Below are positions 51,525 to 64,000 of a stretch of DNA of 64,000 bases, in pieces. The notes under the pieces were generated by a model. That model searched no databases, had not been told where the DNA came from, and saw only the letters and a program-made list of their open reading frames with translations. Each line of letters begins with the position of its first letter. Within the stretch, counting starts at the first letter, position 1. Origin of the DNA: Lycocorax pyrrhopterus obiensis (lineage: Eukaryota > Chordata > Aves > Passeriformes > Paradisaeidae); NCBI GenBank assembly GCA_014706295.1, contig JACSVZ010000016.1, forward strand, positions 8,103,168-8,167,167. Reading direction: 5' to 3'. Both the position numbers and the translations under genes were made by a program.

Positions 51525-54500
51525 CTAAGAAATACTAAGAAATGAGGGAGTGAACTCTCCTGTCAGCTTGGTAAAAAGCTGGAACAGCTCTCTTTTCAAC
51601 CAAGTGAAGGATATCAGAATTACACTGGAGTAAGAGTGGGAAGACAGCACTGTGTGTTTTTATTTCTTTAATCTACTGGCATTGTTCAACAAAGAGGCCT
51701 CCTCGTGTGCATCTGACACTGGGATATTTATCTCAATGTACTTTTTTCTGCAGCAAGAATTTCAGGGAAAAAAATCCTTCAGCTACAGCATTATCTTCAG
51801 TTTCCTAAGTGCTTCCTTGATTGATACAAGTGCCATCTTATATCACAAAACCAGAGAGGCATTTCTACCAATATGTCTAGTTCTTGAAAGTGCAGGATGA
51901 GGCTGCTGAAGACTACAGACATCTGCTAATGTTATCTGTCACTTCAGTGAAGAACTTTAGATTGTTTGCTCTATGAATATTGGTTCAAATGCTGCAAAAA
52001 AACCCAAACAAACCTCAGGAATCTAAAAGGATGTGATTAACTTGAGGGATCAAAGGGGTAAATGTTCATTTACCATACTTTTTAAATCTCTTTTTTGCAG
52101 TCTGTTGGAAAAGACAAGGGCTTTGAGGGGGAGTAACCGGACATGAGACTGTAAGCTAGTTTGTTTTGGGGGTATTTTTCCAATTAGAAAAGGAAATCCT
52201 TAGTGTACTCAGGAATTTGTACAACTACTTTTGACCAGCACAGAATCATAATCTGAGCTGAACAGAGCTGTGGACAGAATCACCATTCAGCTTCCAGTCC
52301 CTGGAAGAAGTTAACAAGAAAGGAGGCAAAAGACCTGTGAAAAGTAGCAGAGGCAATGGTGGAAGGAAATGAAAAGAGAAGCACCTTCACCTTTAAAGCT
52401 AAATTACTTTCTACTACAAACTCTTTCTACCACACATATAATGATGAGTTTGCTGTGGATATTTCTATTTCATACACATTTCCTGTGAATGAGAATTAGG
52501 CCATTTCAATCATAACCTGCTCACATAACAACTACTCAGGCAAAAGAGCTATTAAAATCAATGGGAGAGGTTGGACCATTTAGAGAACGCAGAATAAAAT
52601 CTACTATTGTTAGCATTTTCCTAAACTTAGGTTGTTACCAGTACTGAAAGGAGTCTTTTACTGTGCAGGGTTTCACAGGGGATAATCTCACCTGTAAAGG
52701 GCTGCTGTGTTTGGAACGGAGCAAAATGAGGGACAAAAGCAATAAATACCCAGAGCTCTCAGGGTGGGAGTACAGAGCTGGGTCTGGCTGCAGGGTTTTT
52801 CAGGTACATTTGTGCTGATGCACTTGCATCCTCCTCTGCTTTATGCTGGGTTTGCCTTCTTCAGAGAGCAAACAGTGTTTGTCTACACTACAAACAGGCA
52901 TGAGTTTGGAGCATGCACAGACATACCTGAGGCAGCACCTACAGGAAAAAAAGATCTAGTGTTAATAACAGCAGAAAAAGAGCCATAGAGAAATGCAACA
53001 TCTAGAAATTAGTAATTCAGTTGCATCAGACTAGAACTAAAATGCATATTTTTTAAATAGAGAAGCTAATTAAGCCATCAGAAGACATTACCAGAGGCAC
53101 AGTTTTGTTTCTCAGTCACTTAGGTCTTTGAACTCTTTACATTTGAATATGTTTTCAGGACTCATCCCCATGTACAAATCTTTTCAGATGGAATATCACT
53201 CAGACTGAAGTGGTAATCTTGATGCCAAAATTCCTAGTTCTGGTATCCTGACTTATATGTCACATTACCAGGTACACATTAAAGCGTATTTCCTCTTACT
53301 TCAGAAACTAAGAATTTCCTAATTAATTCCTGAGTGAAGCTTCCAAGACCAAGTAAATCAGCTTTGTGGATTTACAGTGCCTGACAATTTGTATAACTGC
53401 TTGAATTCAGGGTGTTTACGCTGAAAACCACCCTAGTAAACCTTCTCATAAGTTGCCTACATCCATACAAGGAAATATCTCATTTACCTTTGCAAATAGA
53501 TATATGCAAGATTGAAAATCACATTAGAATTGAGAGCAACAAAGCTCAACAGAGAGAGAATATGAGAATTGTCATTCGAGATAGGGAAAAAACACCATTC
53601 CCTGCTATTATAAATCCTGCCTGTGTCAAAGCACTGAAATTATATACCTTGAGCAGAAATGTGAGTTGTTCTGAACCTGCCCCAGGTCAGCACGCCATGA
53701 ACAGCTCATTGTCAGCGCTCTGAGTGGAGCAGGAGCCGGTAATCTGCAGAGATTACAGGTGAGGGGGCAGCCCTGCCACTTTAAACCAACAAACTGCGTG
53801 TTGTCTTTAGCTCCCAGTTCTTCCCAAACACTACCCTGCATTCATTTTCAAGCTGTCGTAAATTGGACCCTCAAAACCAGCTTTCCTTTGAGGTCTAAAA
53901 GTCGAGTTATTGGCACTCCTCGGGGGAACAGGCTACTAAACTTTTGCATCAGAGTAATCCAGAGCGTTTTGCATGCTGTTTTCAGACCAGCTAGTTTGTC
54001 TAATGAATGAGATGTGACGTGAGTTCCTAGGGCTCAGGAGAAAGCTGAGGGAGGATTTCTCCATCTCTCTGAAGCCTTAACGCTGCACAGGCTATTGCAC
54101 ATCAGTGTGTAACAAACACCCAGACACACCAATCCATCACCAAACCTTCTGCAAAGCATTAGGAGCCAAAAGCAAGGGAAAGGGTAGGATGACTGGATTT
54201 TGGATTCCAAGAATTTTTAAAGAAAATAAAGGTTGACACATGAAGCTTTTGCCAGCATAACAGTGTCTGCTAGGGTTCCAAGGGTCTATGCTGAGAAAAG
54301 CCCCATGCAAACACAATGTAAGATGTCCCCAGGGCTATGGCTTGTTTCAATTTCAGAACTATACACAAATTAAACCAGAAAATACACTTTTTTTCTGGTA
54401 TAAAGAAAGTCCAGACTATGTCTCTTTGCCTGTGCAGGCATGTCAGTATTGCTAAAATACATTGAAGGTGCTTGAAACTATTTTCAAATACCACAGTGTG

Positions 54501-56835
54501 AACCTTTGCCACAGCTAGGTCATTGCAGGAACCGAATGAGGACTCAGATTAAAGAAAAAAAAAAAAGTTCTCAGTTGCAAACTGCAAACGCTTTGTCACT
54601 TATTTGCATACATAAATGTAGAGCAGAACATGTGGGTGCCACCCTAATATAAATGTTTCTTATAAGCTGTAATAACATCATGATTTCCATACGTAATGTC
54701 CCATGCATGAGTACTGAAGAGTTTCTCCGCGAATTCCCAGGCCTGCCCCTGCCAGCCAAGCCGGGCTCTTTCCTTCTCATGCAAATACTGTACAAAAAGG
54801 GTGTGAGCAGAGCAGGGAGCTGCAGCAGAAAGACTCCCCAGGCCGAACTGGAGCTTCACGAACATCTGTGACAAGGCTGGCTTTATGCCTGCAAAGTCAT
54901 CCTCTTTGCTATTCAGCTGGAGACATGCACTCTGCAAGAGAATGCAGGACCTGCTGTTGGTTCTCTCTCTGGAGCTATTACCATTGACAAGGATGAAGAG
55001 TTCAGAGAATTCACAGATAACTCAAATGAGGGAAGCCATCAGATGTAGGAAAAGGCTTATTTTTCTAGAAGAACAGAGAGAAAGCAGGCTTTAAAAAATC
55101 AGAGTAGTGTAAGCTTTTTGAAGAGAAGGGAGGGAGTCAAAGCTGGCATTACTGCTGTCTCAGGTACTGTGCTTCTCTCTAATTACCAGAGAAATTGTTG
55201 TAATCAAATGCCATCAGTCACATTTATGCATCTACAGGATGAGATGTCCCCCCTTCCAGACAGTATAAAAATCAGATTGTATCTTCGCGATAACAGAAAT
55301 GTCTAAGATCTCTCCCAAAATAGCAGATGGATGACTAAAACCTAACAAAATCATTTATTAAAACAAAGCTCCATCAAAAGCATAGTGTTCAGAGCCAAGA
55401 GTGATCAGCACTTCAAAAAACCATAAGCAACATTGACTGCATCTGCTCAGAAAGTTCCCAGTACCTCAGATTCACCCAAGGTTCATGCTGGAGATTTTAC
55501 TGTGGCTAAGAGTTTTAGGATTTAGCAAGCTGCATTCTGGTACGGAGCTCGAAATGAAACAAATCACATCACTTTGTGAGCAACTCTGAAACCAAATCCT
55601 TCAAGCATTGACCAACATTTGAACTCTCTCACCACATAGCTCTTCAGCAAGTAGCCTCTGTTACTAAAGTCACAGTTAAATAGTGTTCCTATTTGTCATT
55701 TACACTTCATAGATATAGAGGAGTATAGATAAAAATCTTTTAGTACTGTATGGCACCCAACCACCATTCACTGGCAGTAATTAAATCCTGCTGTAAAAGT
55801 GCTACAAATATTTCCCAAAAGCAGGAACAGATGTTTTTTTGCAACCAAGCAATGACGAAAATCTAACAAGCTCCATAAACCAAAGGCATGGGCACTTCAG
55901 AGAAAACTTCTTCTATGATTTTGCTACCATGCTGTCTCAATTTGCCAGCAATATTACAGAGATAAAACATGACCATTTTCTAGTATTATTATTCTTGTCT
56001 TTAGTAACACAATAAGTGTCAAGGGAACTGTGGAGTAAAAAAAATAATAATCGTAATAATGAGGCACAATCCCTGAGACTTAGTTACGATTCACAAATCA
56101 CATCCTCATGTGGCTTTCATAAACTGTGATCGTCTAATTAATATTGGTACTTAAAAACATCTCCTGGTTATTCAGTACCCTTTTTTTGTAGGTATTGAAA
56201 TTCAATTACAGCACGAGTTGCTCTAAGCAGTGCCCAGGCTGTGAGACAACGTATTTGAGGGAGGGCATTTTGCATTTTCCTGGATTGGGCCTGCTGCAAA
56301 GACAACTTTAACCTTTCCTTCAAAACACCTCACTAACCACCCTGAAGAATTGCTTTACAATGAAGTAAACTTCCTCTCCAGTTCCAGAGTGTGTATATTC
56401 ACGCAGTTGTCATGATAACTTGTCGGTGGGGCAAGATGAAGAGAGCTATTTGATCTGCAAGGACGTAAACTGATGGCAGAGATGTTGTGCTCTATCAAGA
56501 GTCACGGCAGCAACTGGAGAGCAAGATCCTCAACGGAGCTGGCTTTAATCCAGTGAAATGCAGTTTAAACAAAAAAGGGAGAAGACAGAGACTGGATTTC
56601 TAAGAATGCTCAGCCCCCCTCAACTGGGGCAATATTTTTAAAGAAACAGCTCGGATCAGAGATAGGCACCTGTAAAAACAAAGGGTTCTGCTCGGTGTCA
56701 AGAATTTATGAAAACTGGGCCACTTGGACTTAATGTCTTAACAGCAGCTAAGCTGCCTACAAAACCTGACTCATAAATTACCCAGAAAATATAGTGCCTG
56801 CATAGGTTCTTTACTGAAAAGCACGATGACACCAG
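51525..56835. other. Non-coding spacer, no gene seen
   Basis: Short frames on both strands, none with a domain. An A-run of about 12 lies at 54557-54568 and an AAT-rich run at 56037-56055. No repeat family could be assigned. Confidence 0.55.
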
Positions 56836-56839
56836 CTAC

Positions 56840-57345
56840 CACTTATTTAAACTAGTGTGTTTCATTATGTCAGGGCAATTGCCACCCTGGTACATATCTT
56901 ATTAGCGCTTATTTATTATCAGTGTTAAGGAGGTTAACTGCGCTGTTATTTCCTCTGCTACTGGGCTTTATTGCATGTCTGAGGCACAGAGTTCTCACTA
57001 AGCTCAGGCAGCAAAAGCAAATAACAGAGGCTGTGGCTTAAAAACAAATATCTTCTAAAAGACTATAGAAATCAGGTAGGGAAAAACAAAGTAAATTTCT
57101 TCTGAGGAGTACCAAGAGAGGAAACCTAGAGCACCCGCTCTGATGGGACCTAGATGAATAACCTACAAAGGTCATTTATCTGAGAAATTGAATCTTTTTC
57201 TTCTGTTGCGCAGAGTATCTGTGATCTTCACTTGCTTGGCAAATTCCCAGTATTCTTTGATTTAACATTATGGGTTGATTTCTATCAGTTGCCGTGGAAA
57301 GTCATTTCTCATTGCACAAGCAACATTAATTAGTTGCTGCCTGGT
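56840..57345. promoter_or_regulatory. Candidate conserved non-coding element
   Basis: A long repeat-free block with homeobox words (TTAATTAG at 57326-57333, framed by GCAAC and GTTGC in near-palindromic order), a 'gggcaattgccaccctgg' imperfect palindrome near 56874-56891, TTATTAGCGC and TTATTTATTATC words, and 'ctttattgcatgtctgag'. No extended frame crosses it. Texture is typical of deeply conserved vertebrate non-coding elements, but this is judgement by eye. Confidence 0.3.
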
Positions 57346-57940
57346 CAGAAAAGTTACCTTGTACTGCTGCTGATCTCTCATTGCATGACCTCAAAAGCAC
57401 TTCCACTACTGGTACTCATAGGCAGTTGGAACATTCACATATTTAAGAGCTTTCCCATCACACCTTCAAACAATTGCCAACGTGATTACAAGGGAAAGTG
57501 ATATCAGTAGGAGACAATCTTTCAGAAGAAAATTAGAAAAAAAGTGATGCACTAGTGTTAGCATTTTTGCATTATCCATCCATTTAACAGGAGCTCTGGT
57601 ACAAGAAAGCAGTATAACAATTAAGTCACCTTCCCACAAGTAAAGATGCTTTAAATAGACCATAAACATTTGAAAAACATGGAGAACAATTACAATGTTA
57701 ATCAAGCAGCAAACCAACAGCTGCAATTCTCTTTGCATTTCCAAACTGTTAATGGCAAGTGCTACATTTTAAATTCCCTTACCTATTGTTAAAATTGTAC
57801 AGTCTCATCATTTCCCAAAATGAACCACTTGCTCATTATACAAAATGATGCTTTAACCTCTCACACTCTCAAGCAATTCACCTGAGCAGGCTCATGTGCA
57901 CACAAAACCAAGCAGAAACCCCTTCCACAGGAACTGGAGT
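57346..57940. other. Non-coding spacer, no gene seen
   Basis: No recognised feature. A minus-strand open frame at 57466-57744 (92 codons) is hydrophobic from AT-rich codons and has no family resemblance. Confidence 0.5.
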
Positions 57941-57948
57941 TCCCACAA

Positions 57949-58050
57949 TGTCCGAGACAGGAGTCGAACCTGGTGCTTCTTAAGGGAGAGAAAAACCCCA
58001 GTCCTATATGGGAAAAAGCTTTGCTGCGTGTTATGAGACCGAGATCTCGC
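57949..58050 (-). other. tRNA-like T-arm relic (old SINE or tRNA pseudogene)
   Basis: On the minus strand, GGTTCGACTCC (complement of 57960-57970) is a perfect B-box, the inner RNA polymerase III promoter. It sits in a T-arm with a 4-bp stem CAGG/CCTG and a seven-base loop TTCGACT, and is followed by an acceptor-like CTCGGACA ending at 57949. A matching 5' acceptor strand, D-arm and A-box at the right distance were not found, so it is not an intact tRNA gene. A CTCATAA word (complement of 58031-58037), as in the elongator tRNA-Met anticodon loop, lies upstream but is unpaired and too far away. A perfect CGAGATCTCG palindrome lies at 58040-58049. Confidence 0.35.
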
Positions 58051-61000
58051 AGATTTCTGTGTTTGCTGAGACACACAAACGGGGAGCAGCCACCTCAGTT
58101 GCTGCATGTGGCTCCTGGCTACAGGGACAATTTCCTTTACAGTGAGACTGGGAACATCAAAGCCCGAGGTGCATATCACCCAGCAGCTGATACAATGGCT
58201 ACTTTAGCTGTTGACTTTTACCTAACACAACATTTGGGAATATATTATTGGATTTACTACTACACACTCAGAAAACACTTTTCAGCTTCACTCCTCTCAG
58301 CTTGATTCCCTCAAATACATGAAAACATATATCCATGGATAGATTTTGTGTGCAGGTCTGTAAAACAGCTCTTCACTTTCAACAGTGCTCTCATCAAATT
58401 CTAGGATGAATAAAAACAGGAGCAGGTCTCCCCAGACTGAGGGAGAGGTATGCACTGCTGGGAAAGACAGCCAGGTCCAGAGGTTTATGGGGGTCCAGTG
58501 ATCCTCCATGGCAGTCCATGGACCCATTCAGCAAAAAGAGCTGAAAAAGGAGAAAGAAAGCACCCCCTTTACCTTCAGGTAGCACCCAAGCATTTTGCTG
58601 AACCATTTGACCCCAAGCACTGCGTTGTTTTCCTGTAGAGCCGCCATTGCATCAGTGGGTTCAGCCACAGGAGCACACGTTGGACCTCCAAGAGGTTTCT
58701 GTTCCTTTTGTCTCTAAAGCCCCTGTTGCACTTTGTCTTTTCTTCTCTTGATGCACTCTCAGCAGGGCACTGCATTTGTGCCTTCTGCTCTTCCCCCCTC
58801 CAGGTGCCTCCTTTCTTTGCCCTTTTCCATTTGGCACCTGCAGGGCTGGTGGACTCGATGTTTCATCGACAGCCAGGTCACCACCTGTGCTGAAGACATC
58901 ACTTCTGCTTTTCTCTTTCATCTGCATAAGCCAGAGGAGATAGAGACAAAAAAATATTGCACAAATCATTTGGGCAACCCCTCCAGGAGCAATAAGATTG
59001 CTCTCGGTTGCAGGTTTATTGGCTCTTTAATTAATACCTATAGGATCAATTTTCAAGAATCCCCCACAACCTCACTTGGGATGTTATTTGAAAGGCTAAA
59101 GGCAGTTCAGGATACTTTTCCTAATATTCAAATTGGTTTTTTCTTTTTATGTTCATTCTACTGCTCCTAATTATATCGTAGCTTCTATGGTGTGGCTGAA
59201 TCTTTGTTTTTCTTCTGTATACATCAATTACATTATTTTGCATTAATTTGCTATTTAGCTGCTATCCTGCTAAGCATGTAATTTTACCAGAACACCTTAT
59301 ATTTACCTCTATTCAGCAGTCCTTCCAGACCAATTTAATTCTCTGCAATCAGTATTTTTCAGGTCACTGATATCTTTACAAGACATCCCAAACACAAGTA
59401 CATGAGGATGCATACAGAGTAATCGAGGCCCCAGGATATCACTGTGAAAGACTGAGGGCTGCTCGTGTGGGGAAAAAACCACGGCATTAAAACTCCAAGG
59501 AGTTAAAACAAGACCCAGTCTCTGGTTTATTTGCTCCAGGACATGTTCCAATCAATGCAGCCCCAAACTGTGCTAGCCTTTCTTCCGGTTATATCACGTT
59601 GCAGATCAAAGCTAATTTTATGGAAGCAATCAATCCCAAGTCTTTTTACTACATCATTTCTTGCTACATCCCTGCCAATTTGGAGCATGCTGCAGAAAGG
59701 TTTTGTTCTTATATATCTTAGTTTGCATTTTCCCATAGTATATCACATTTTATTTTCAGCTCAAGAGTTACATCTACCTATGGAAATAACAGCTTTATCT
59801 TGATAAATCAGATTTTGACCATAAACAAAAGGGGAGTGGGGTGAAAAATGCAAGGCCACTCAAGGAATAAAGAAATCTCATAAGAATATTTGTTTAAATT
59901 TAAACACAAAGATGCTCCATGGATACGAGTATCTGTGATACCTTTGCTTTCTACAATTATTATGGAAATTGAGTTTTATAAGACTTTCTCTCAATGCTAA
60001 AGCAAATCTTAGCTTTCTACACATCATCATTCCCACAGGAACATGATTAGGAGGGTTATGTTCATCTAGTTAAGAAGCAAAAATAATACCATAGGCTCTG
60101 TGGCAATCTGTGCCATAGACCCTTGCAGAGCAGTTGGAAGTCAATCCCTTTGACTGCAGGACTGATTTCGAAGTGAACAAACAACCTGATAGAGACTGCT
60201 AGATATGGCAATGGCTAACTAAAGTGCAAGTAAAATTAATGAAACATTTAATCAAATAATTTGAAAATACAAATAACATCTAAAAATCATCAGAGGCTGC
60301 ATATAAACACTGTGAAAAGGGGGAAAGTACATTGGAAATACACTTTTTCTGTAGTTTTACACATTTGATTTTGTGGGAGGTTTAGCTGGGCTGCACAGAA
60401 TTAAACAACGATCAAGTGAGAAGACTTGTGAGGTATGAAAGGATAAGGCTGGGGAATAATAATTTGATCTACTTGATTTGGATGAGAAGCGTGAGGTGAA
60501 ACAGATGAGGGGAAAATCCTACTGAAAGTCTGGACAGGCAGCCCCACAGGGAGATTTCTAACCACAGGCAATGCCCAGCCTGGTGCCTTCATGCCAAGGA
60601 ACACAGGGATGCTCAGCAGCTTGTGTCAGCTCCTGGCATTGCAGGGATCCTGCAACTCTCTCCCTTTGACTTTGCCTCCTGCCTGCGATATAGGAGCAGG
60701 GCTGGACCCACCCTGGGCGAAGGCAGCTCACACTTATATCTAAATACAGGGCCCAGGTTTACATTTTTTTTCTTTTCAGAGTGCCTGTGCTCTGCTTACC
60801 TCAACAAGCTGGTGGACTTCATAGGTTGCTTGCTGCAGACAGCTGCTATGCAGCAGACGAAATCCTGTCTTAAAGCATAAAAAAACCCCCAACAACAACA
60901 AAAAAAAACCCAAACCAAAACCTGGAATAATGCAATAGAGAAACAAATTTGGAAGCAAATTGTTCTGCTAGGTCCAAGGCTTTTCTTTCAACAGAAGCAG

Positions 61001-62255
61001 CCCAGCTGTATCCCGACTCCCAGCCTATGGACAGTGTGATCAGGTTACCATTTTTCTCCTTCCCTGTTTAAAATGGACACTGGATACAGGGAATGTATCT
61101 CTCAAGCCATTATGGATACTATATGCTGTAATGGAATATCATTCCTGTAACACCTCAAAGGGGACATGAGATATGCCTTGCTTGCCATTCTTAGGTGACC
61201 ATTGTTAAATAATGTATAGACAAATGGGTGGGTTACCCCACAAGAGGGAAAATATCTTTTTCTCTGACTTCCAGTGTTACCTCAGTGAAACGCTCATAAA
61301 CTTTATTTGTTCAGGTGCCTTTAGAAGGTATCTGAACTCTCCCATCTAGAAAAGAATGCACCAGTGTCCTCTGGAATAGAAGCTCCCAAACTGGGGTAAT
61401 GCTGTCTTTAATGGACTTGTGCCTATGTTCAAGTACCCTGCAATTTTGTGTCTTGCCAGCCTCACAGCAGTGCTTTGCATTGCCATACTGGTGATTCCAG
61501 GTTTGATTTTCATTTCCCCTTCCCCATGTCAGATGGAGGTGCCAAATCTGCTCAAAGATAAGAATCAAAACCACATTCTCAGCTCATTCAGCCTTCAAAG
61601 ACCAGTGTACCCCACTGTGAGGCCAAATTGGCAGGGGCTGTCGGAAAAGGCCTGGCAGGATGAGAAACACCCTGCTCATAACAATCCAGACTCTGCCTGT
61701 TGCTGTAGCACAAAGAAAAGCCCAGGAAAACTGAAGCAGCTCTCTCTCGTTTCATGCCCTGCCTCTCTCTGCGCAATACAGAGCTGAGGAAATCGTTGTT
61801 TGGGAGCCCAGCTGATAGCACACAGATTAATCACACGGGTGTGCAGGAAAATAAATAGGTGCATAAATACTTTAGCTATGCTGCGCATTTCCCAGTGTGG
61901 ACTTCCCTCACTTTAATGCTGACAAGCTCCTGATTTTTTTATTTTTAATTATGAACTGAAATCCCTTTTGCTATCAGTTATAAATATAACAAACAGTCTG
62001 CTGTTTCACTTCAAATTCCATATCACTCATGCAAGTTGTAACTTTAGTCAGCTTAGTATCTCTGAAATGAAATATTTGCCGGCAGGAAAATGAAAGGTTA
62101 TCTCATATTAAATAAACACATAGTGATATGACTTGTTAGTGAAAATTCCAGCCAGATGACTAGTGTTAATCTTGTAATACCATTAAACAAATCTACAGTC
62201 AGGAAGAGTTTCTCAGCATATTCCAAACAGTAAAAACGCAGAAGGAAAGATATCC
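58051..62255. other. Non-coding spacer, no gene seen
   Basis: GC-richer around 58440-58900 and 60590-60720, where frames overlap on both strands (58733-59170 plus, 145 codons, is the longest) but show no domain. An A/C-rich string lies at about 60877-60920. Nothing else was identified. Confidence 0.5.
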
Positions 62256-62261
62256 TTGCCA

Positions 62262-62378
62262 TTAAAGAACAGGTTTGTGGTCCTGGCCTTGTCACATACT
62301 GCCTGGGTGACCTTTAATAAAATAACTACCTCTCAGTGTGCCTCAATTCCTACTTTATAAACTGGGAATAATGAAACA
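62262..62378 (+). mobile_element. MIR-type SINE fragment
   Basis: The order 'tcctggccttgtcacatact', 'gcctgggtgacct', 'aactacctctcagtgtgcct', 'caattcctactttataaact', 'gggaataatgaaaca' follows sense MIR closely ('cctggctctgccacttact', 'gctgtgtgacct', 'acttaacctctctgtgcct', 'cagtttcctcatctgtaaaa', 'tgggaataatgatagta'). It covers the end of the tRNA-derived head and the conserved CORE domain on the plus strand. This is the clearest old SINE in the window. Confidence 0.75.
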
Positions 62379-63840
62379 TTTCCTTTTTTCTAAATAGATG
62401 AGAGTTTCTTGGATAGACAAACTGTAACTGACATCTTAAACAATATAAGGGGAGCCTCAAGGAAAGACCCAGATCTTCCAACATCTTATCAGAACTAACC
62501 TATAAAAATAGTAAGAAAAATATCACTGTTTCCATCTGGGGCGGAGGGGTTGTTAATTGTGGAAGTCAGTAAGCTGCTAAATGACCCTTTTGTCATTTGA
62601 TGCATTCCCAAATGTCGGTGTCTCAGACAGACCGATCCATCCAGCTGCTGTGGTGGTTGCTCCTGCCCTGCTCTGAGAACCAGCCTTCCTCCTCCTTTCC
62701 CTGCCCTCCCCTCAGGTCCTTTACCTCTGCCTCCTTCACTCTATTCTCAAGACTGTCAAGGCTACAAGAGGCTCACGTTTGAGAACCTCTGACACACTCA
62801 GAAGTCATAAAAAGAGGATGTCTGCTTTCTGCAGAGAAGCAGATAATCTATCATTTTTCTTAGGACAGCAGTTTTATAAGAACTAGCTTTAACACACCTT
62901 GTCAGCTACCGGGATCAACAAATCTGTGTGAGGGAAATTCTGTTACCAAAAATATCTTAAAAAAATCTGACTGGCATCCTTTTTTTTTTTCAAATTTAAG
63001 GAGGAGGAACAGAAAACCTAGCCAAACCCTTTGCTTACTTGACAGACATGCTGAAGGAAAGAAAAAATGTCTCCAAAAATGAAGTTCTGTTGAAAGGCAG
63101 TACAACACCTCACAGCTACAGCGAGTGGCAATAGGCAGCATGCAGGAAAACAAGCTTGTCTTGAATTCATGAATTGACAAACTGGTTTCTTATAATAATT
63201 ATGAATCATCATAAACTTTAAACTTCTAACTCATTATATATTATTAACTGCTTATTCAGCTCTTCTCTTTCTTGTCTTTTGTCTCTTGGGAGAAATGGGA
63301 AGGTGTTTCAGAGTTTCCTTGGAATCCCTGCCTTATGGTTGATTACTCCAGTGCTATTCCCAGGAGCATTAGTTACCATCTCAAACAGGGCTATTACTCT
63401 AATTTACAGGAGTATTAACAATTCTGTTAATCTGTCTATGCTGAAAAAAAAAATGTGTCCAGATAGCAACTGCACACACTGATAAGGAAGTTTTTATAGC
63501 AGAAATATGCTTTCATATCTATTATTTTATTCTGAGCTTTTGAGGGCAGGGCAAACCATGGCTTTGTTATAGTCTTGAAATAGGAAATATAATATTTACT
63601 AAGTAAAGGTAAGCCTTCTTGGGACTACATACTGTTAATCATCAAACCTCACCCTTATTCCAGAGAACCAATGTCACAGAGCAGTTTAGGTTCTGTTTTG
63701 GAGACAGCAAGGCATGATTAGGGTCAGGAGGCCTCCCAGGGCCTCAGCAATGTCCACCATCTGCAGCACAACCTAAGTCAGTAAAGTGTGCAAACACCAG
63801 TAAACAAAAGCTTTTTACTACAAGTGAATGCATTTTCTTT
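62379..63840. other. Non-coding spacer, no gene seen
   Basis: Short frames only. A pyrimidine-rich patch with 'cctcctcctttccctgccct' lies near 62689. A T-run is near 62981-62990 and an A-run near 63443-63452. Confidence 0.55.
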
Positions 63841-63848
63841 AGAGGATA

Positions 63849-63899
63849 ACTACTTACAAGCTGAAGGTTAGGGAATGACTACTTACAAGCTGAAGTTAG
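63849..63899 (+). repeat. Tandem duplication, about 22-bp unit, two copies
   Basis: ACTACTTACAAGCTGAAGG then TTAG (63849-63871) recurs 29 bp on as the same word with one G lost (63878-63899). The near identity indicates a recent local duplication. Confidence 0.85.
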
Positions 63900-64000
63900 A
63901 GTCTGTAATTTTTGCATTTTAAAGAACTTGTCACAACAGGTACGCTCGCAAAAAGCTATTTCCTGCCAGTAAAGTCGAGCAAGCAAAGAAATATTTTCCA

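Noticed and set aside
57949..57972. Retroviral primer-binding site reading of the tRNA-like word
   Set aside because: The TGG that must precede the acceptor complement is CAA here, and no LTR-like sequence lies beside it.
58733..59170. 145-codon plus-strand frame
   Set aside because: Composition typical of non-coding DNA, overlapped by frames on the other strand, no domain.
1..64000. CRISPR arrays, operons, phage or plasmid features
   Set aside because: No regularly spaced repeats, ribosome-binding sites or contiguous long genes; the base composition and repeats are those of a vertebrate.

Overview
The window reads as non-coding nuclear DNA from a bird (or at least a sauropsid). The case rests on three things. 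Two fragments carry the typical 3' end of CR1 LINEs. An older CR1/L3-like fragment and a few worn CORE-SINE (MIR-like) copies are also present, while L1, Alu-like and other young mammalian repeats are absent. The background is AT-rich, repeat-poor and CpG-poor, with many short A- or T-runs and A/C-rich strings. There is no bacterial gene organisation. The open reading frames are short (at most about 164 codons), overlap on both strands, show no recognised protein domain except where they cross repeats, and look like chance stop-free stretches.

Layout. 1-12 kb: AT-rich spacer with a CR1 tail (about 3.40-3.48 kb), a consensus splice donor at 3175, a homeobox/octamer/E-box motif cluster at 9.48-9.60 kb, a 22-bp tandem duplication near 10.05 kb and a longer antisense CR1 fragment (11.81-12.05 kb). 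12-30 kb: a motif-dense enhancer-like stretch at 12.70-12.91 kb, an ancient L3/CR1-type fragment at 16.65-16.76 kb, small hairpins at 17.84 and 18.25 kb, then long featureless spacer. 30-45 kb: MIR-like SINE remnants at 30.4, possibly 35.7, and 39.3 kb; several AT-rich enhancer-like blocks and palindromes (33.5-36.5 kb); and a decayed coding-like segment at 43.80-44.24 kb that may be an old retroelement remnant. 45-64 kb: spacer with a 21-base A-run just upstream at 44.86 kb, an enhancer-like block at 50.88-51.24 kb next to a candidate transcript-terminal exon (51.36-51.50 kb), another enhancer-like block at 56.84-57.34 kb, a tRNA-like T-arm relic near 57.96 kb, a clear MIR at 62.26-62.38 kb and a short tandem duplication near the right end.

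The best interpretation is a gene desert or a very large intron whose functional content, if any, is regulatory. No operon, CRISPR array, phage or complete transposon is present, and I found no convincing new biological system. The most useful leads are the candidate conserved non-coding blocks, the decayed two-frame coding segment at 43.8 kb, the tRNA-like relic and the possible non-coding transcript exon at 51.36 kb. The conserved-element calls are judged from motif texture alone and need cross-species alignment.
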